Positions 54,593 through 63,984 of a stretch of DNA of 64,000 bases are shown one piece after another; position 1 is the stretch's first letter; each line of letters opens with the position of its first letter. The notes below the pieces were generated by a model. The model was not told the DNA's origin. It worked only from the letters and a program-made list of their open reading frames with translations, and searched no databases. A program made the position numbers and the translations under genes. Location: assembly GCF_008386695.1 (NCBI RefSeq), contig NZ_VUOC01000003.1, positions 170,419 to 234,418 on the forward strand, given 5' to 3'. The stretch comes from Chitinophaga agrisoli (GTDB lineage: Bacteria; Bacteroidota; Bacteroidia; Chitinophagales; Chitinophagaceae).

Positions 54593-55420
54593 ATGGAAGT
54601 GATTGACAATATATTGCATTACATACAGCAGCATTTTAATGAGGATTTGTCCTTACACACCCTGGCAGAGCAGGCGCATTACTCCCCCTATCACTTCCAC
54701 CGCCTTTTCCGGCAGCAGGTAGGGGAGGCCCCTAAACAATACCTGCAGCGCCTGCGCTTGGAAAAAGCCCGCAAAGAACTGCTCTTTTATCCGCAGAAAA
54801 CAATTTACGCTATAGCCATAGACTGTGGTTTTAGTTCCCAATCCGTATTTGCCAGGGCATTTAAGGGTAAATACAGGCTTACGGCGGAGCAATACCGCCT
54901 GCAGGCCTTGCAAGCCATCCGGGAACATACGGAGGGGATGACCGTGGATGTGCAGCAATTCCCCATTTCCGTTGCCCGTACAGAGAAAGCAACGCTGGCC
55001 TGCGAAATAACCGGAATGGATGAAGGGGCCATTATGCAAACATTCCATCAATTGCACCAATGGGCGGCCGCCCATGGTTTGTTATCCGGTACCCCGGAAT
55101 ATTACGGGGTTTTCCTCGATACCCCGCATACCACCGCGCCGGCCCAATGCCGCTATCTGGCAGGCATCCGCATACAAGGCAGTTTTACCGGCAGGGAATC
55201 TTATACCATCAAGGGTATGACGATAGCCCGTATACCGGTAATGGGCGGGTTTGATGTAATAATGGATTATGCCCTGTTTGTTAAACAACGCTGGATGCTG
55301 GACAGCGGGTATGCCCTGGTGCAGGGTGTGCCCGGTTACGAACATTTTTCCGGTATAGATTTCAGTATCCCCTATCAACAGCACTACCGCACCATCTGCG
55401 TAGGTATACAGCCCAAATAG
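54593..55420 (+). CDS. AraC-family regulator with GyrI-like effector domain
   Basis: 275 residues from ATG 54593. The double HTH is N-terminal: NILHYIQQHFNEDLSLHTLA, EQAHYSPYHFHRLFRQQVGE, then TIYAIAIDCGFSSQSVFARA. The rest is a GyrI/Bac_rhamD-like ligand-binding domain (LAGIRIQGSFTGRESYTIKG, QQHYRTICVGIQPK), as in the SoxS/Rob-related efflux regulators. Ligand unknown; such domains often bind drugs. The reading frame continues leftward across the MarR gene but without a plausible start. An SDR gene follows after 89 bases and may be a target. Confidence 0.9.
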   Translation: MEVIDNILHYIQQHFNEDLSLHTLAEQAHYSPYHFHRLFRQQVGEAPKQYLQRLRLEKARKELLFYPQKTIYAIAIDCGFSSQSVFARAFKGKYRLTAEQYRLQALQAIREHTEGMTVDVQQFPISVARTEKATLACEITGMDEGAIMQTFHQLHQWAAAHGLLSGTPEYYGVFLDTPHTTAPAQCRYLAGIRIQGSFTGRESYTIKGMTIARIPVMGGFDVIMDYALFVKQRWMLDSGYALVQGVPGYEHFSGIDFSIPYQQHYRTICVGIQPK

Positions 55421-55509
55421 CAAGAAATGCAAAACGGATAGCAAGAACTGGAAAAAGCCCCGCCAGGCGCCGTACTACCTTCGGTGCATCAAATCAAAAC
55501 GATCACAAA

Positions 55510-56211
55510 ATGAAAGTAGTTATTGCAGGCGGCACGTCTGGTATAGGATTGGCTACCGCCGCGTTACTGGCAAAAGAAGGGGCTGCTGTGACCATCACCG
55601 GCCGTAACCCGCAGAAACTGGAACAAGCGCTGGCCACGCTGCCGGATACCGCGCAGGGAGCATGTGTAGATGCTGCGGATGTGAACCAGCTAAAGACATT
55701 CATGGCGGCCACCGGCCCTATTGATCACCTGGTATTGGCCCTGAGCGGCGCCAAAGGCGCAGGCCTGTTCAAAGATCTGGACCTTACCCAGCTACGGGAA
55801 GGGTTTGCGGAAAAATTCTTCCCCCAACTGCAAACCTTGCAGTCGGCCCTGCCTTATCTCACTGCCGGCGGCAGCGTTACATTTATCACAGCGGTAAGCG
55901 CGCAGGCCAACATGCCGGGTACGGCGGGGTTGGGCGCCATCAACGGTGGGCTGGAGATAATGGTGCCTATACTGGCTAAGGAACTGCAGCCATTACGGGT
56001 GAATGCGGTATCGCCCGGGGTAGTGGATACCCCCTGGTGGAGCTTTATGCCGGAAGATACCAGGAAGGCAGCCTTCGCTCAGTTTGCACAAACTACGCCC
56101 GTGGGCAGGATTGGCGCGCCGGAAGATATTGCAAAGGCCATAGGGATGCTGATAGCAAATACCTTTGTTTCCGGGCAGGTGATAACGGTGGACGGGGGAG
56201 CGGGGATTTAA
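55510..56211 (+). CDS. SDR-family protein without the usual Tyr-Lys pair
   Basis: 233 residues with a Rossmann fold: GGTSGIGLATAALLAKEGA binds the cofactor, and the C-terminal GAPEDIAKAIGMLIANTFVS and GQVITVDGGAG are typical. The catalytic Ser is present (ITAVSAQ, about 130), but where YxxxK is expected the sequence reads GLGAINGGLE, so Tyr is replaced by a residue near 141 and Lys by Asn at about 145. Some SDR branches share the AINGAVE pattern. Reductase activity of the classical kind is doubtful. It may be co-regulated with the AraC-type gene upstream. Confidence 0.88.
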   Translation: MKVVIAGGTSGIGLATAALLAKEGAAVTITGRNPQKLEQALATLPDTAQGACVDAADVNQLKTFMAATGPIDHLVLALSGAKGAGLFKDLDLTQLREGFAEKFFPQLQTLQSALPYLTAGGSVTFITAVSAQANMPGTAGLGAINGGLEIMVPILAKELQPLRVNAVSPGVVDTPWWSFMPEDTRKAAFAQFAQTTPVGRIGAPEDIAKAIGMLIANTFVSGQVITVDGGAGI

Positions 56212-56218
56212 TGTGCAG

Positions 56219-56353
56219 ATGTGCTAATATGCTAATGTGCTAATGTTTGGGGCATTACATAATTAAATGCAAGCTGGATGTTCCAAAATAGCAATGTGCT
56301 GATGAATCAGGAAACATGATCCTTTTCATCAGCACATTAGCATATTAGCACAT
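56219..56353. repeat. Long palindromic GCTAAT repeat, probable bidirectional terminator
   Basis: Arms 56219-56245 and 56327-56353 pair over 27 bp with one mismatch; each contains near-tandem TGCTAATAT/TGCTAATGTG units. The right arm can instead pair over 13 bp with 56293-56305 (AATGTGCTGATGA), so two folds compete. It fills the gap between convergent SDR and uxuA genes. Confidence 0.85.
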
Positions 56354-57513
56354 TATTTCATTGACTTTGCTATACCCAGCTCCAAACCGCGAAGCTCAGC
56401 CAGGCCGCGCAAACGGCCAATGGCGCTATAACCGGGATTGGTCTTTTTATGAAGATCGTCCAGCATCTGGTGCCCATGATCCGGGCGCATGGGGATGGAA
56501 ACATTGCGTTTGTTCATCACCGTCAGGATACTTTTCACTACGCCATACATATCTACATCGCCTTCCAGGTGGTTAGCCTCATGGAAATTACCCTGGCTGT
56601 CACGCTGTGTGCTGCGCAGATGTATGAAGTGGATATGATCGCCCAGGCGCTCTACCATGCCGGGCAGGTCATTGTCCGCCCGCACGCCATAGGAGCCGGT
56701 GCAGAAACACAGGCCATTGGAAGCGTAGGGCGCCGCGGCCAGCAGTTCGCGGGCATCCTGCTCCGTACTTACTACGCGGGGCAGGCCCAGTATGGGAAAG
56801 GGGGGATCATCCGGGTGGATGGCCAGCTTAACGCCTGCCTCTTCTGCCACCGGGGCAATCTGCTGCAGGAAATAGAAAAGATGCAGCTTTAGCTGGGTAG
56901 CATCAATACCATGGTATTTATCCAGCGCTTCCTGGAACTGTTGCAGGGTAAAGCTTTCTTCAGAGCCTGGCAGGCCGGCAATGATATTACGTTGCAGGGA
57001 GGTCCGCTCTGCCGCCGTCATGCTGTCAAAATGTTCTTTTGCGCGGGATATATCTGCCTCATCATAATCATTCTCCGCGCCCGGCCTTTGCAGCATAAAC
57101 AGGTCAAAAGCCATAAAAGCGGCCTTCTCAAAGCGCAGCGCTTTGGAGCCGTCCGCTACGGTATAGGCCAGGTCGGTACGGGTCCAGTCCAGCACCGGCA
57201 TAAAATTATAGGTAACTATATAAATGCCGCATGCCGCCAGGTTCCGCAGGCTTTGCTGGTAGTTGCGGATATATTCCTTAAAACGCCCGCTCTGGGTTTT
57301 AATATCCTCGTGCACCGGCACGCTTTCAACTACAGACCAGGTAAGACCGGCTGCCTCTATAATAGCTTTACGTTGTAATATGTCTTCCTTTGTCCAAACT
57401 GCTCCGTTGGGAATATGGTGTAAGGCGGTAACGATCCCGGTTGCACCAGCTTGTTTAATATCCTGCAGGCTAACGGGATCATTGGGGCCAAACCATCGCC
57501 ATGTCTGTTCCAT
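56353..57513 (-). CDS. uxuA: Mannonate dehydratase
   Basis: Converts D-mannonate to 2-keto-3-deoxygluconate in glucuronate breakdown. 386 residues from the Met that begins [20 protein letters not shown], which matches the start of the E. coli enzyme (an in-frame Met 9 bases upstream is possible). Motifs: [67 protein letters not shown] with metal ligands, [36 protein letters not shown] and [11 protein letters not shown]. The length and motifs are those of UxuA, not the enolase-type enzyme. On the minus strand TATTTTTG (57552-57559) is a perfect -7 element without matching -33. uxaC and uxuB are not in the window. Confidence 0.97.
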   Translation of the reverse strand: MEQTWRWFGPNDPVSLQDIKQAGATGIVTALHHIPNGAVWTKEDILQRKAIIEAAGLTWSVVESVPVHEDIKTQSGRFKEYIRNYQQSLRNLAACGIYIVTYNFMPVLDWTRTDLAYTVADGSKALRFEKAAFMAFDLFMLQRPGAENDYDEADISRAKEHFDSMTAAERTSLQRNIIAGLPGSEESFTLQQFQEALDKYHGIDATQLKLHLFYFLQQIAPVAEEAGVKLAIHPDDPPFPILGLPRVVSTEQDARELLAAAPYASNGLCFCTGSYGVRADNDLPGMVERLGDHIHFIHLRSTQRDSQGNFHEANHLEGDVDMYGVVKSILTVMNKRNVSIPMRPDHGHQMLDDLHKKTNPGYSAIGRLRGLAELRGLELGIAKSMK

Positions 57514-57563
57514 TCTCAGCATAACTACATATAGGTTTTATGTACAAGGCTCAAAAATAGAAG

Positions 57564-57605
57564 ATAATTGATAATTAATAATGAATAATTAATAATTAAT
57601 GATAC
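57564..57605 (-). repeat. Heptad array upstream of uxuA
   Basis: Read on the minus strand, 57598 down to 57564: TAATTAT, TAATTAT, TCATTAT, TAATTAT, CAATTAT, in exact 7-base register. It lies 51 bases before the uxuA start and immediately upstream of the -7 element, in the same sense orientation as the arrays before virJ and GH2. Confidence 0.75.
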
Positions 57606-57657
57606 ACGTTATGCGGAGGTTTCATTATAATAAAGCCGTGTTAACATAAAGTCGCTG

Positions 57658-58962
57658 TTAGTCGATCAGCGCCAGCATTACATCCATTACATTGGTTTGG
57701 GTAGGCCCGGTCTTTATCAGACCGCCGGCTTTTTCAAAGAAGTGATACGCGTCATTGTTCTCCAGGTAGTCAGTGGGGTTTAATGCCAGGTCTGCCGCAT
57801 GCTGCATAATAGCGGCATTTACTACAGCGCCGGCGGCGTCTGTGGGGCCGTCTGTGCCATCTGTACCTGCGCTCAGGATAGTGATATGCGGGTGCGATTG
57901 CAGCGGGATCCCGGCCGCGAGCGCCAGTTGCTGGTTACGGCCTCCCAGTCCGTTACCGGTTACTACCACGGTGCTTTCCCCGCCCATGAGCAGGCAGGCC
58001 GGGCGTGGCCCCGCCCAGCGGATGGCCTGTTGCGCCAATGCCTGGGCCAGTGTATGCGCATTACCGGTAACGCTGCTGCTTAACAATGTGGTTTGGTAAC
58101 CTTGTGCTTCCGCTGCTTTGGCGGCTGCTTCCAACGCAATACGGTTAGTGCCTGCCAGGCAATTATAGGTAGTACTGAAGCCGGTATGGCCGGGTTTGGG
58201 CGTCTCTGCTATCTTCCCCTCCAGTCCCGCTTGTATATGTTGACGGATAACCGCCGGAATACGTGTCTGCAGCTGATATTTCTCCAGTATGGCCTGCGTG
58301 TCCGCAAAGCTGGAGCGGTCCGGTACAGTGGGGCCGGAGCCTATTACATCCAGGTCATCGCCTACCACATCACTGAGGATCAGGGTACATAACGTGGCCG
58401 GGTATACTGTAAGGGCCAGTTGCCCGCCTTTGATAGCGGAGATATGTTTACGCACCGTATTCATTTCATGGATAGTGGCGCCGCTTTTTAAAAGCAGGTC
58501 AAACACGGCTTGTACATCCGCCAGGCTGGCGCCGGGGGGCATGTCCGCCATAAGGGCAGAGGCGCCGCCGGACAGCAGGAATAATACCAGATCCTGTGGC
58601 CGTACGTCTGCCAGCAGGTCCATCATCTCCCTGGTGGCGCGTACGCCATTGTCATCCGGCACGGGATGGCCCGCTTCGGCTAGTTTTATCTGTTGAAGAG
58701 GAAGGGCATGTTCGTATTTAGTGATCACCATTCCCCGCAGCGGGTGAGGGATACCGATGGCTTCCACTGCCTGTGCCATAGCGGCGGCAGCTTTACCGGC
58801 GCCTGCAACAAATATGCGGCTATCTGGCTGTAACGGGAAATGCCGGCCTGCTATCAGCAAGCCATTAGGCTGTACCTGTACCTGGTTGGGAATTAAATAT
58901 TGGGGCTGTACTGCAGCTACGGCCTCCCTGAAAATAGCGATGGCTATTTCCGGGCTGCTCAT
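57658..58962 (-). CDS. Glycerate kinase, MOFRL/GckA type
   Basis: 434 residues, the length of glycerate 2-kinases of the MOFRL type. Motifs: RIFVAGAGKAAAAMAQAVEA, AEAGHPVPDDNGVRATREM, DLVLFLLSGGASALMADMPP, TVRKHISAIKGGQLA, LILSDVVGDDLDVIGSGPTV and, in the MOFRL domain, LLMGGESTVVVTGNGLGGRN plus ILSAGTDGTDGPTDAAGAVV. It phosphorylates D-glycerate with ATP, giving 2-phosphoglycerate. The start overlaps the previous gene's stop (ATGA at 58959-58962). Near uxuA it may serve sugar-acid catabolism. Confidence 0.94.
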   Translation of the reverse strand: MSSPEIAIAIFREAVAAVQPQYLIPNQVQVQPNGLLIAGRHFPLQPDSRIFVAGAGKAAAAMAQAVEAIGIPHPLRGMVITKYEHALPLQQIKLAEAGHPVPDDNGVRATREMMDLLADVRPQDLVLFLLSGGASALMADMPPGASLADVQAVFDLLLKSGATIHEMNTVRKHISAIKGGQLALTVYPATLCTLILSDVVGDDLDVIGSGPTVPDRSSFADTQAILEKYQLQTRIPAVIRQHIQAGLEGKIAETPKPGHTGFSTTYNCLAGTNRIALEAAAKAAEAQGYQTTLLSSSVTGNAHTLAQALAQQAIRWAGPRPACLLMGGESTVVVTGNGLGGRNQQLALAAGIPLQSHPHITILSAGTDGTDGPTDAAGAVVNAAIMQHAADLALNPTDYLENNDAYHFFEKAGGLIKTGPTQTNVMDVMLALID

Positions 58963-59393
58963 GTTGTTTTACGGGCTAGTTTTCGTTCCTGCTTCTTATC
59001 CATTTTTGCTTCCAGCTGCTCCCGTTTCTTCATCTCCCAGTCATTCCACTTCTTGAACTGGTTGGGGGTTAATACCGTTTTGAAGCGTTGGCTGCGTTCT
59101 TCATTCAGGGATTTCAGCTGTTGCATGCGGTCCTTGGCAGCAAGGCTTTTATTGGCTTTAATAGCGTCGCGGCGGCGGATGATATCTTCGTTGATGGTGT
59201 AGATCTGTTTTTCCTGGGCATGGGAAAGACCCAATTCACGATAGAGCTTATCACTCATCTTATCGGCCCTTCCTGCTGCGCTCCACCGGCCCTGCTTAAG
59301 TGCGCTGGTGTCCTTTACCTGTGCCGTACTGTGGGCATTAAAAGCCAGCAGGCAAAGTAGGAAAGCACCGGTGAGCATCATGATCTTATTCAT
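58959..59393 (-). CDS. Small periplasmic helical protein, Spy/CpxP-like
   Basis: 144 residues from Met 59393, with a signal peptide (IMMLTGAFLLCLLAFNAHS). The mature part is highly charged and helical: KLYRELGLSHAQEKQIYTIN, EERSQRFKTVLTPNQFKKWN, resembling the LTxxQ-type Spy/CpxP repeat. Such proteins act as periplasmic chaperones or stress sensors; assignment is by pattern only. An in-frame start 66 bases upstream would place 22 residues before the signal peptide. Its stop overlaps the glycerate kinase start, an odd partner for a stress protein. Confidence 0.75.
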   Translation of the reverse strand: MNKIMMLTGAFLLCLLAFNAHSTAQVKDTSALKQGRWSAAGRADKMSDKLYRELGLSHAQEKQIYTINEDIIRRRDAIKANKSLAAKDRMQQLKSLNEERSQRFKTVLTPNQFKKWNDWEMKKREQLEAKMDKKQERKLARKTT

Positions 59394-59574
59394 AGTAAAA
59401 AAGAATTGTGTCTTCGATGGAATTCGGTTCCGGACTAAGGTACAGAAACTACCATTCATAAAAAATCCTATAAAATAAATATAGCTATATTAAATTTAAG
59501 TTTTTCTTTTTCCCTTGTGCCAGCCGGATCCTGAAACCCGAACCATCATCTAAACCGCAAATAAAATCTATCGT

Positions 59575-62500
59575 ATGGAGCATCCCTCAACTATTATTTC
59601 CGATACCGGAAAATTAAGTCGTCCGGTATGCGTGCCTACCCGGGTACGTAGTCGGCGTAAAACATTCATTTACTTATTATTGGGCGGCCTGTTAACCGCC
59701 GGCTATGCCAAAGCCCAGGAAACTTTCCCGGTTAACGGGGTGGCAGACCCGCGCGAAGGCTGTTTTGCCTTTACCCATGCCACCCTGGTAAAAGACGCAG
59801 GCGCTACCCTGGAGGACGCTACCCTGGTGATCCGTGACGGGCGCATTATCAGCGCCGGCGCTGGCGCCGCTATTCCAAAGGACGCTGTGGTAATAGATTG
59901 TAAAGGCAAATACATCTACCCGTCCTTTGTGGATCTGTACAGCGACTATGGCACCCAGCCGGTGAAAAAGACCGTCCAGGGTTTCCGCGCCCCACCCCAG
60001 TTCCTATCCAATACCAAAGGCGCTTTTGGCTGGAACCAGGCCATTAAGAGCGAAGTACAGGCAGCCTCCGTATTTAATGCGGATGAGCCCAAAGCTAAAG
60101 CCTTACGGCAGGCAGGTTTTGGCGCGGTGCTTACCCATCAGCAGGATGGGATCGCCCGCGGCACCGGCGCGCTGGTTACACTGGCGGCAAACCGTGAGAA
60201 TAAGGCGCTGATCCGCGAAAAAGCATCCGCACAGTATTCGTTTGATAAAGGCAGCTCTACCCAAAACTACCCCGGTTCCCTCATGGGCTGTATTGCCCTG
60301 CTGCGTCAAACCTATCTGGATGCCCAATGGTACAAGGCCCATCCCTATAAGGAAGGCACTAATCTTAGCCTGGAAGCCTGGAATGAAGAGCAGGGTTTAC
60401 CCCAGGTATTTGAAGCCGCTGATAAATGGGATGTATTGCGGGCGGATAAGATAGGCGATGAATTTGGCGTACAGTATATCATCAAAGCTGCTGGTAACGA
60501 ATACCAGCGTATGCCGGAAATGGCGGCCACAAAGGCTTCATTTATACTGCCGCTGAACTTTCCCGCCGCTATGGATGTGGAAGACCCCAATGATGCCCGT
60601 TTTGTGGCCCTGAGCGATATGAAACATTGGGAGCTGGCCCCCACAGAACCGGCCGCTTTTGAAAAAGCCGGCATTCCTTTCTGTTTGACCGCCGCCGGTT
60701 TAAAGGACATGAAACAGTTCATGACAAACGTTCGCAAGGCTATTGAATATGGCTTAAGCGAGCAGAAAGCGCTGGAGGCCCTTACCAAAGTACCTGCTGC
60801 CCTTATTAAGGCGGATGATAAAGTAGGCACACTGGACGCTGGCAAATTGGCCAACTTCCTGATCACCTCCGGCCCGCTGTTTAAGGAGAATACCGTGGTA
60901 TTCCAGAACTGGGTACAAGGCGAACGGTATATCATCAATGAAGATGGCTGGACGGATGTACGCGGTACTTACACCCTTAACGTAAATGCCGGCGCTACCT
61001 ACACCTTGTTGGTAAAGGGCTCGCCCGTAGCGCCCTCCCTTTCCCTGCTGCAACAGCAGGATACTCTTAATGGTACCATTGTGCTGGAAGGTAAGCTGGT
61101 AAGACTGTCCTTCCCGTTAGCCAAACGCAGTACCCGCACCTTGCGCCTCAGCGGGGTATTAACGGATAATGCCTGGACCGGCAACGGCCAGGATACCAGT
61201 GGAAATCCGGTCAAATGGACCGCGGCGTTTACCAAAGCTTTTGTGCCGCCGGCAGATACCGCAAAACATAAAGCGCCCCAGGACCTGGGCAAGGTATATT
61301 ATCCCTTTACCGGCTATGGCTGGGAAGTCTTACCTCCACCACAGGATATCCTTATTAAAAACGCTACCGTATGGACCAACGAGACGGAAGGTAAACTGGA
61401 AAATACCGATGTGCTGGTCCGCAATGGCAAAATAGCGCAGATAGGCAAGAACCTGGCTGTCGGCAATGCCCATGTAATAGACGGTACCGGCAAACATCTT
61501 ACGCCCGGTATCATTGACGAGCACTCTCATATCGCCATATCCAAAGGCGTAAATGAAGGCAGCCAGTCCGTTACTTCCGAGGTACGTATCGCAGATGTGC
61601 TGAACCCGGACGATATAAATATCTACCGCCAGCTGAGCGGCGGCGTTACCTCCAGCCATTTGCTGCATGGCTCTGCCAATACCATAGGCGGACAAACGCA
61701 GCTGGTAAAACTACGCTGGGGCGCAGACGCAGAAGCGCTCAAATTTGCCAACTGGGACCCCTTTATCAAATTCGCTTTGGGCGAGAATGTGAAACAGGCC
61801 AACTGGGGCGATGCCGCCCGGGTACGTTTTCCGCAAACGCGTATGGGGGTAGACCAGGTACTTACAGACGCCTTTACCCGCGCCCGTGACTACGAAAAAC
61901 AGGGCGCCGGCAAACGCCGCGATCTGGAGCTGGATGCCCTGGTAGAGATCCTGAACCATAAACGCTTTATCACCTGCCACTCCTATGTACAAAGCGAGAT
62001 CAATATGCTGATCCATGTGGCAGACCATTTTGGATTTACCGTAAATACATTCACACATATATTGGAAGGTTATAAGGTAGCTGATAAGATGAAAAAGCAC
62101 GGCTCAGGCGCCTCTACCTTCGCCGATTGGTGGGCCTATAAAATGGAAGTACAGGATGCCATGCCTTACAATGCTACCATTATGCAGCGGTTAGGGCTTA
62201 CAGTGGCCATCAACTCTGATGATGCTGAAATGGCCCGCCGCCTGAACCAGGAAGCTGCCAAAAGCATTACCTATGGCGGTATGGCGGAAGAAGATGCGTT
62301 GAAGATGGTGACCCTGAACCCCGCTAAGCTCCTGCATATCGCAGACCGCGTAGGCAGTATTAAAGCAGGTAAAGATGCAGACCTGGTATTATGGAGTGAT
62401 CACCCGCTGAGCATTTACGCCAAATCAGAAAAGACCATCGTAGACGGTATCGTATACTTTGACCGGGAGCGGGATGCGGTAATGCAGGAACGTATTGCAG

Positions 62501-62655
62501 CAGAACGTAACCGCCTGATCCAGAAAATGCTGGGAGAGAAGAAAAGGGGTGCGCCGGTACAAAAAGCAGTGCCTACCCGCGAGGATCTCTGGAACTGTGA
62601 GGACATGGAAGCCGGCCACCAACGCAGCATTATAGGCGGAGATGACAACCAATAA
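59575..62655 (+). CDS. Secreted double amidohydrolase, N-terminal half inactive
   Basis: 1026 residues. A basic N-terminus and hydrophobic segment (FIYLLLGGLLTAGYAKAQ) direct export. Residues about 50-440 form a first amidohydrolase-like unit whose metal motif is lost (KYIYPSFVDLYSDYG where PGfiDxHxH is expected), though the terminal GTLDAGKLANFLIT persists. After a beta-rich linker, residues about 590-1000 form an intact unit: TPGIIDEHSHIAISKG (HxH), FITCHSYVQSEI (His), FTHILEGYK (His) and VAINSDDAEM (Asp). It is related to imidazolonepropionase-type hydrolases; substrate unknown. The next gene, 36 bases on, is a further degenerate relative. Confidence 0.88.
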   Translation: MEHPSTIISDTGKLSRPVCVPTRVRSRRKTFIYLLLGGLLTAGYAKAQETFPVNGVADPREGCFAFTHATLVKDAGATLEDATLVIRDGRIISAGAGAAIPKDAVVIDCKGKYIYPSFVDLYSDYGTQPVKKTVQGFRAPPQFLSNTKGAFGWNQAIKSEVQAASVFNADEPKAKALRQAGFGAVLTHQQDGIARGTGALVTLAANRENKALIREKASAQYSFDKGSSTQNYPGSLMGCIALLRQTYLDAQWYKAHPYKEGTNLSLEAWNEEQGLPQVFEAADKWDVLRADKIGDEFGVQYIIKAAGNEYQRMPEMAATKASFILPLNFPAAMDVEDPNDARFVALSDMKHWELAPTEPAAFEKAGIPFCLTAAGLKDMKQFMTNVRKAIEYGLSEQKALEALTKVPAALIKADDKVGTLDAGKLANFLITSGPLFKENTVVFQNWVQGERYIINEDGWTDVRGTYTLNVNAGATYTLLVKGSPVAPSLSLLQQQDTLNGTIVLEGKLVRLSFPLAKRSTRTLRLSGVLTDNAWTGNGQDTSGNPVKWTAAFTKAFVPPADTAKHKAPQDLGKVYYPFTGYGWEVLPPPQDILIKNATVWTNETEGKLENTDVLVRNGKIAQIGKNLAVGNAHVIDGTGKHLTPGIIDEHSHIAISKGVNEGSQSVTSEVRIADVLNPDDINIYRQLSGGVTSSHLLHGSANTIGGQTQLVKLRWGADAEALKFANWDPFIKFALGENVKQANWGDAARVRFPQTRMGVDQVLTDAFTRARDYEKQGAGKRRDLELDALVEILNHKRFITCHSYVQSEINMLIHVADHFGFTVNTFTHILEGYKVADKMKKHGSGASTFADWWAYKMEVQDAMPYNATIMQRLGLTVAINSDDAEMARRLNQEAAKSITYGGMAEEDALKMVTLNPAKLLHIADRVGSIKAGKDADLVLWSDHPLSIYAKSEKTIVDGIVYFDRERDAVMQERIAAERNRLIQKMLGEKKRGAPVQKAVPTREDLWNCEDMEAGHQRSIIGGDDNQ

Positions 62656-62691
62656 CTGCAATGCATCTAAACCATTAAACAGGAAAACATC

Positions 62692-63984
62692 ATGACAAAA
62701 CATATTCGTTCATATATAACCTGCCTGGCCTTCACCACAACGGCCTTTGCGCAGGAAACCATTTACCCAACGCCTGCCCAGCAGAAAAACATTGTGCTTA
62801 CAAATGCCATTATACATGTGGGTAATGGCCAGGTGATAGAAAAAGGCGGTATTGCCTTCTCCAACGGAAAGATCACTGCCTTAGGCGCCAGCGTTACCGG
62901 CGGGGCCGATGCACAGGTAATAGACCTGCAGGGCCAGCATATCTATCCCGGCATTATAGCGCCCGCAACAGATCTGGGCCTTACAGAAGTAGAAAGCGTG
63001 CGCGCCACCAATGACTATGAAGAAGTGGGTGACCTGAACCCATCAGTAAGCGCAATTGTTGCCTACAATACAGACTCCAAAGTGATCAATACGTTGCGCA
63101 CGAATGGCATACTGCTGGCACAGATAGCCCCGGTAGGCGACCTGCTGTCCGGCTCCTCCTCCGTAGTACAACTGGATGCCTGGAACTGGGAAGATGCTGC
63201 CTACAAAACAGATGATGGCGAGCATTTCTATATGCCAAAGTTATTGCCCCCGGCTAATCCCCGCGGCCCGCTACCGCCCGCTACAGACCGTGTAAAGGAT
63301 GCCCTGGATAAGGTAGAACAGGTGCGCGCTTTTTTCCGGGAAGCCAAAGCCTATATACAAGAGGAAAAACATACGGAGACCAACCTGAAATTTGAAGCCC
63401 TGCGCAAGCTCTTTGCAAAAGAGCAGAAACTGTATATACACTGTAACATTGTAAAGGAAATGCTGCTGGCGGTAGATATCGCCAGGGAATTTGGCTTTAA
63501 TGTGGCCATCGTAGGCGGGGCAGACTCCTGGCAGATAGCGGACATACTCAAACAAAACAATATTGCCGTAATACTGGAACAACCACATAGCCTGCCGTTG
63601 ATGCAGGATGACGATGTGGCCCAGCCCTATAAAACTGCCGCCCAGCTGCAAAAAGCCGGCGTGCTGTTCTGCATTAGCAACGAAGGTTTCTGGCAACAGC
63701 GTAACCTGATGTTCGAAGCAGGCACCGCCAGCGCCTATGGCATGACAAAGGAAGAGGCTTTAAGCGCCATTACGCTGAATACGGCAAAGATATTAGGGAT
63801 CGATAAAACCACCGGCTCACTGGAAGTTGGAAAAGATGCCAATATCGCGGTAAGCACCGGGGATATACTGGATATGAAAACTAACCATGTTACGCATGCT
63901 TTTATACAGGGTAGGGAAGTGAACCTGGATAACAAGCATAAGCAGTTGTATGAAAGATATAAGTACAAGTATGGATTGAAATAA
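62692..63984 (+). CDS. Secreted amidohydrolase-fold protein lacking the HxH motif
   Basis: 430 residues with a signal peptide (IRSYITCLAFTTTAFA). The ends match amidohydrolases: NIVLTNAIIHVGNGQVIEKG at the N-terminus and GSLEVGKDANIAVSTGDILD at the C-terminus. At the first metal site the text is PGIIAPATDLGL instead of PGxIDxHxH, and no SDD is seen near the end. It keeps LYIHCNIVKEM, which may hold one His. Probably non-catalytic or with altered metal use. The order and distance suggest it forms a complex with the large neighbour. It ends 16 bases before the window edge. Confidence 0.85.
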   Translation: MTKHIRSYITCLAFTTTAFAQETIYPTPAQQKNIVLTNAIIHVGNGQVIEKGGIAFSNGKITALGASVTGGADAQVIDLQGQHIYPGIIAPATDLGLTEVESVRATNDYEEVGDLNPSVSAIVAYNTDSKVINTLRTNGILLAQIAPVGDLLSGSSSVVQLDAWNWEDAAYKTDDGEHFYMPKLLPPANPRGPLPPATDRVKDALDKVEQVRAFFREAKAYIQEEKHTETNLKFEALRKLFAKEQKLYIHCNIVKEMLLAVDIAREFGFNVAIVGGADSWQIADILKQNNIAVILEQPHSLPLMQDDDVAQPYKTAAQLQKAGVLFCISNEGFWQQRNLMFEAGTASAYGMTKEEALSAITLNTAKILGIDKTTGSLEVGKDANIAVSTGDILDMKTNHVTHAFIQGREVNLDNKHKQLYERYKYKYGLK

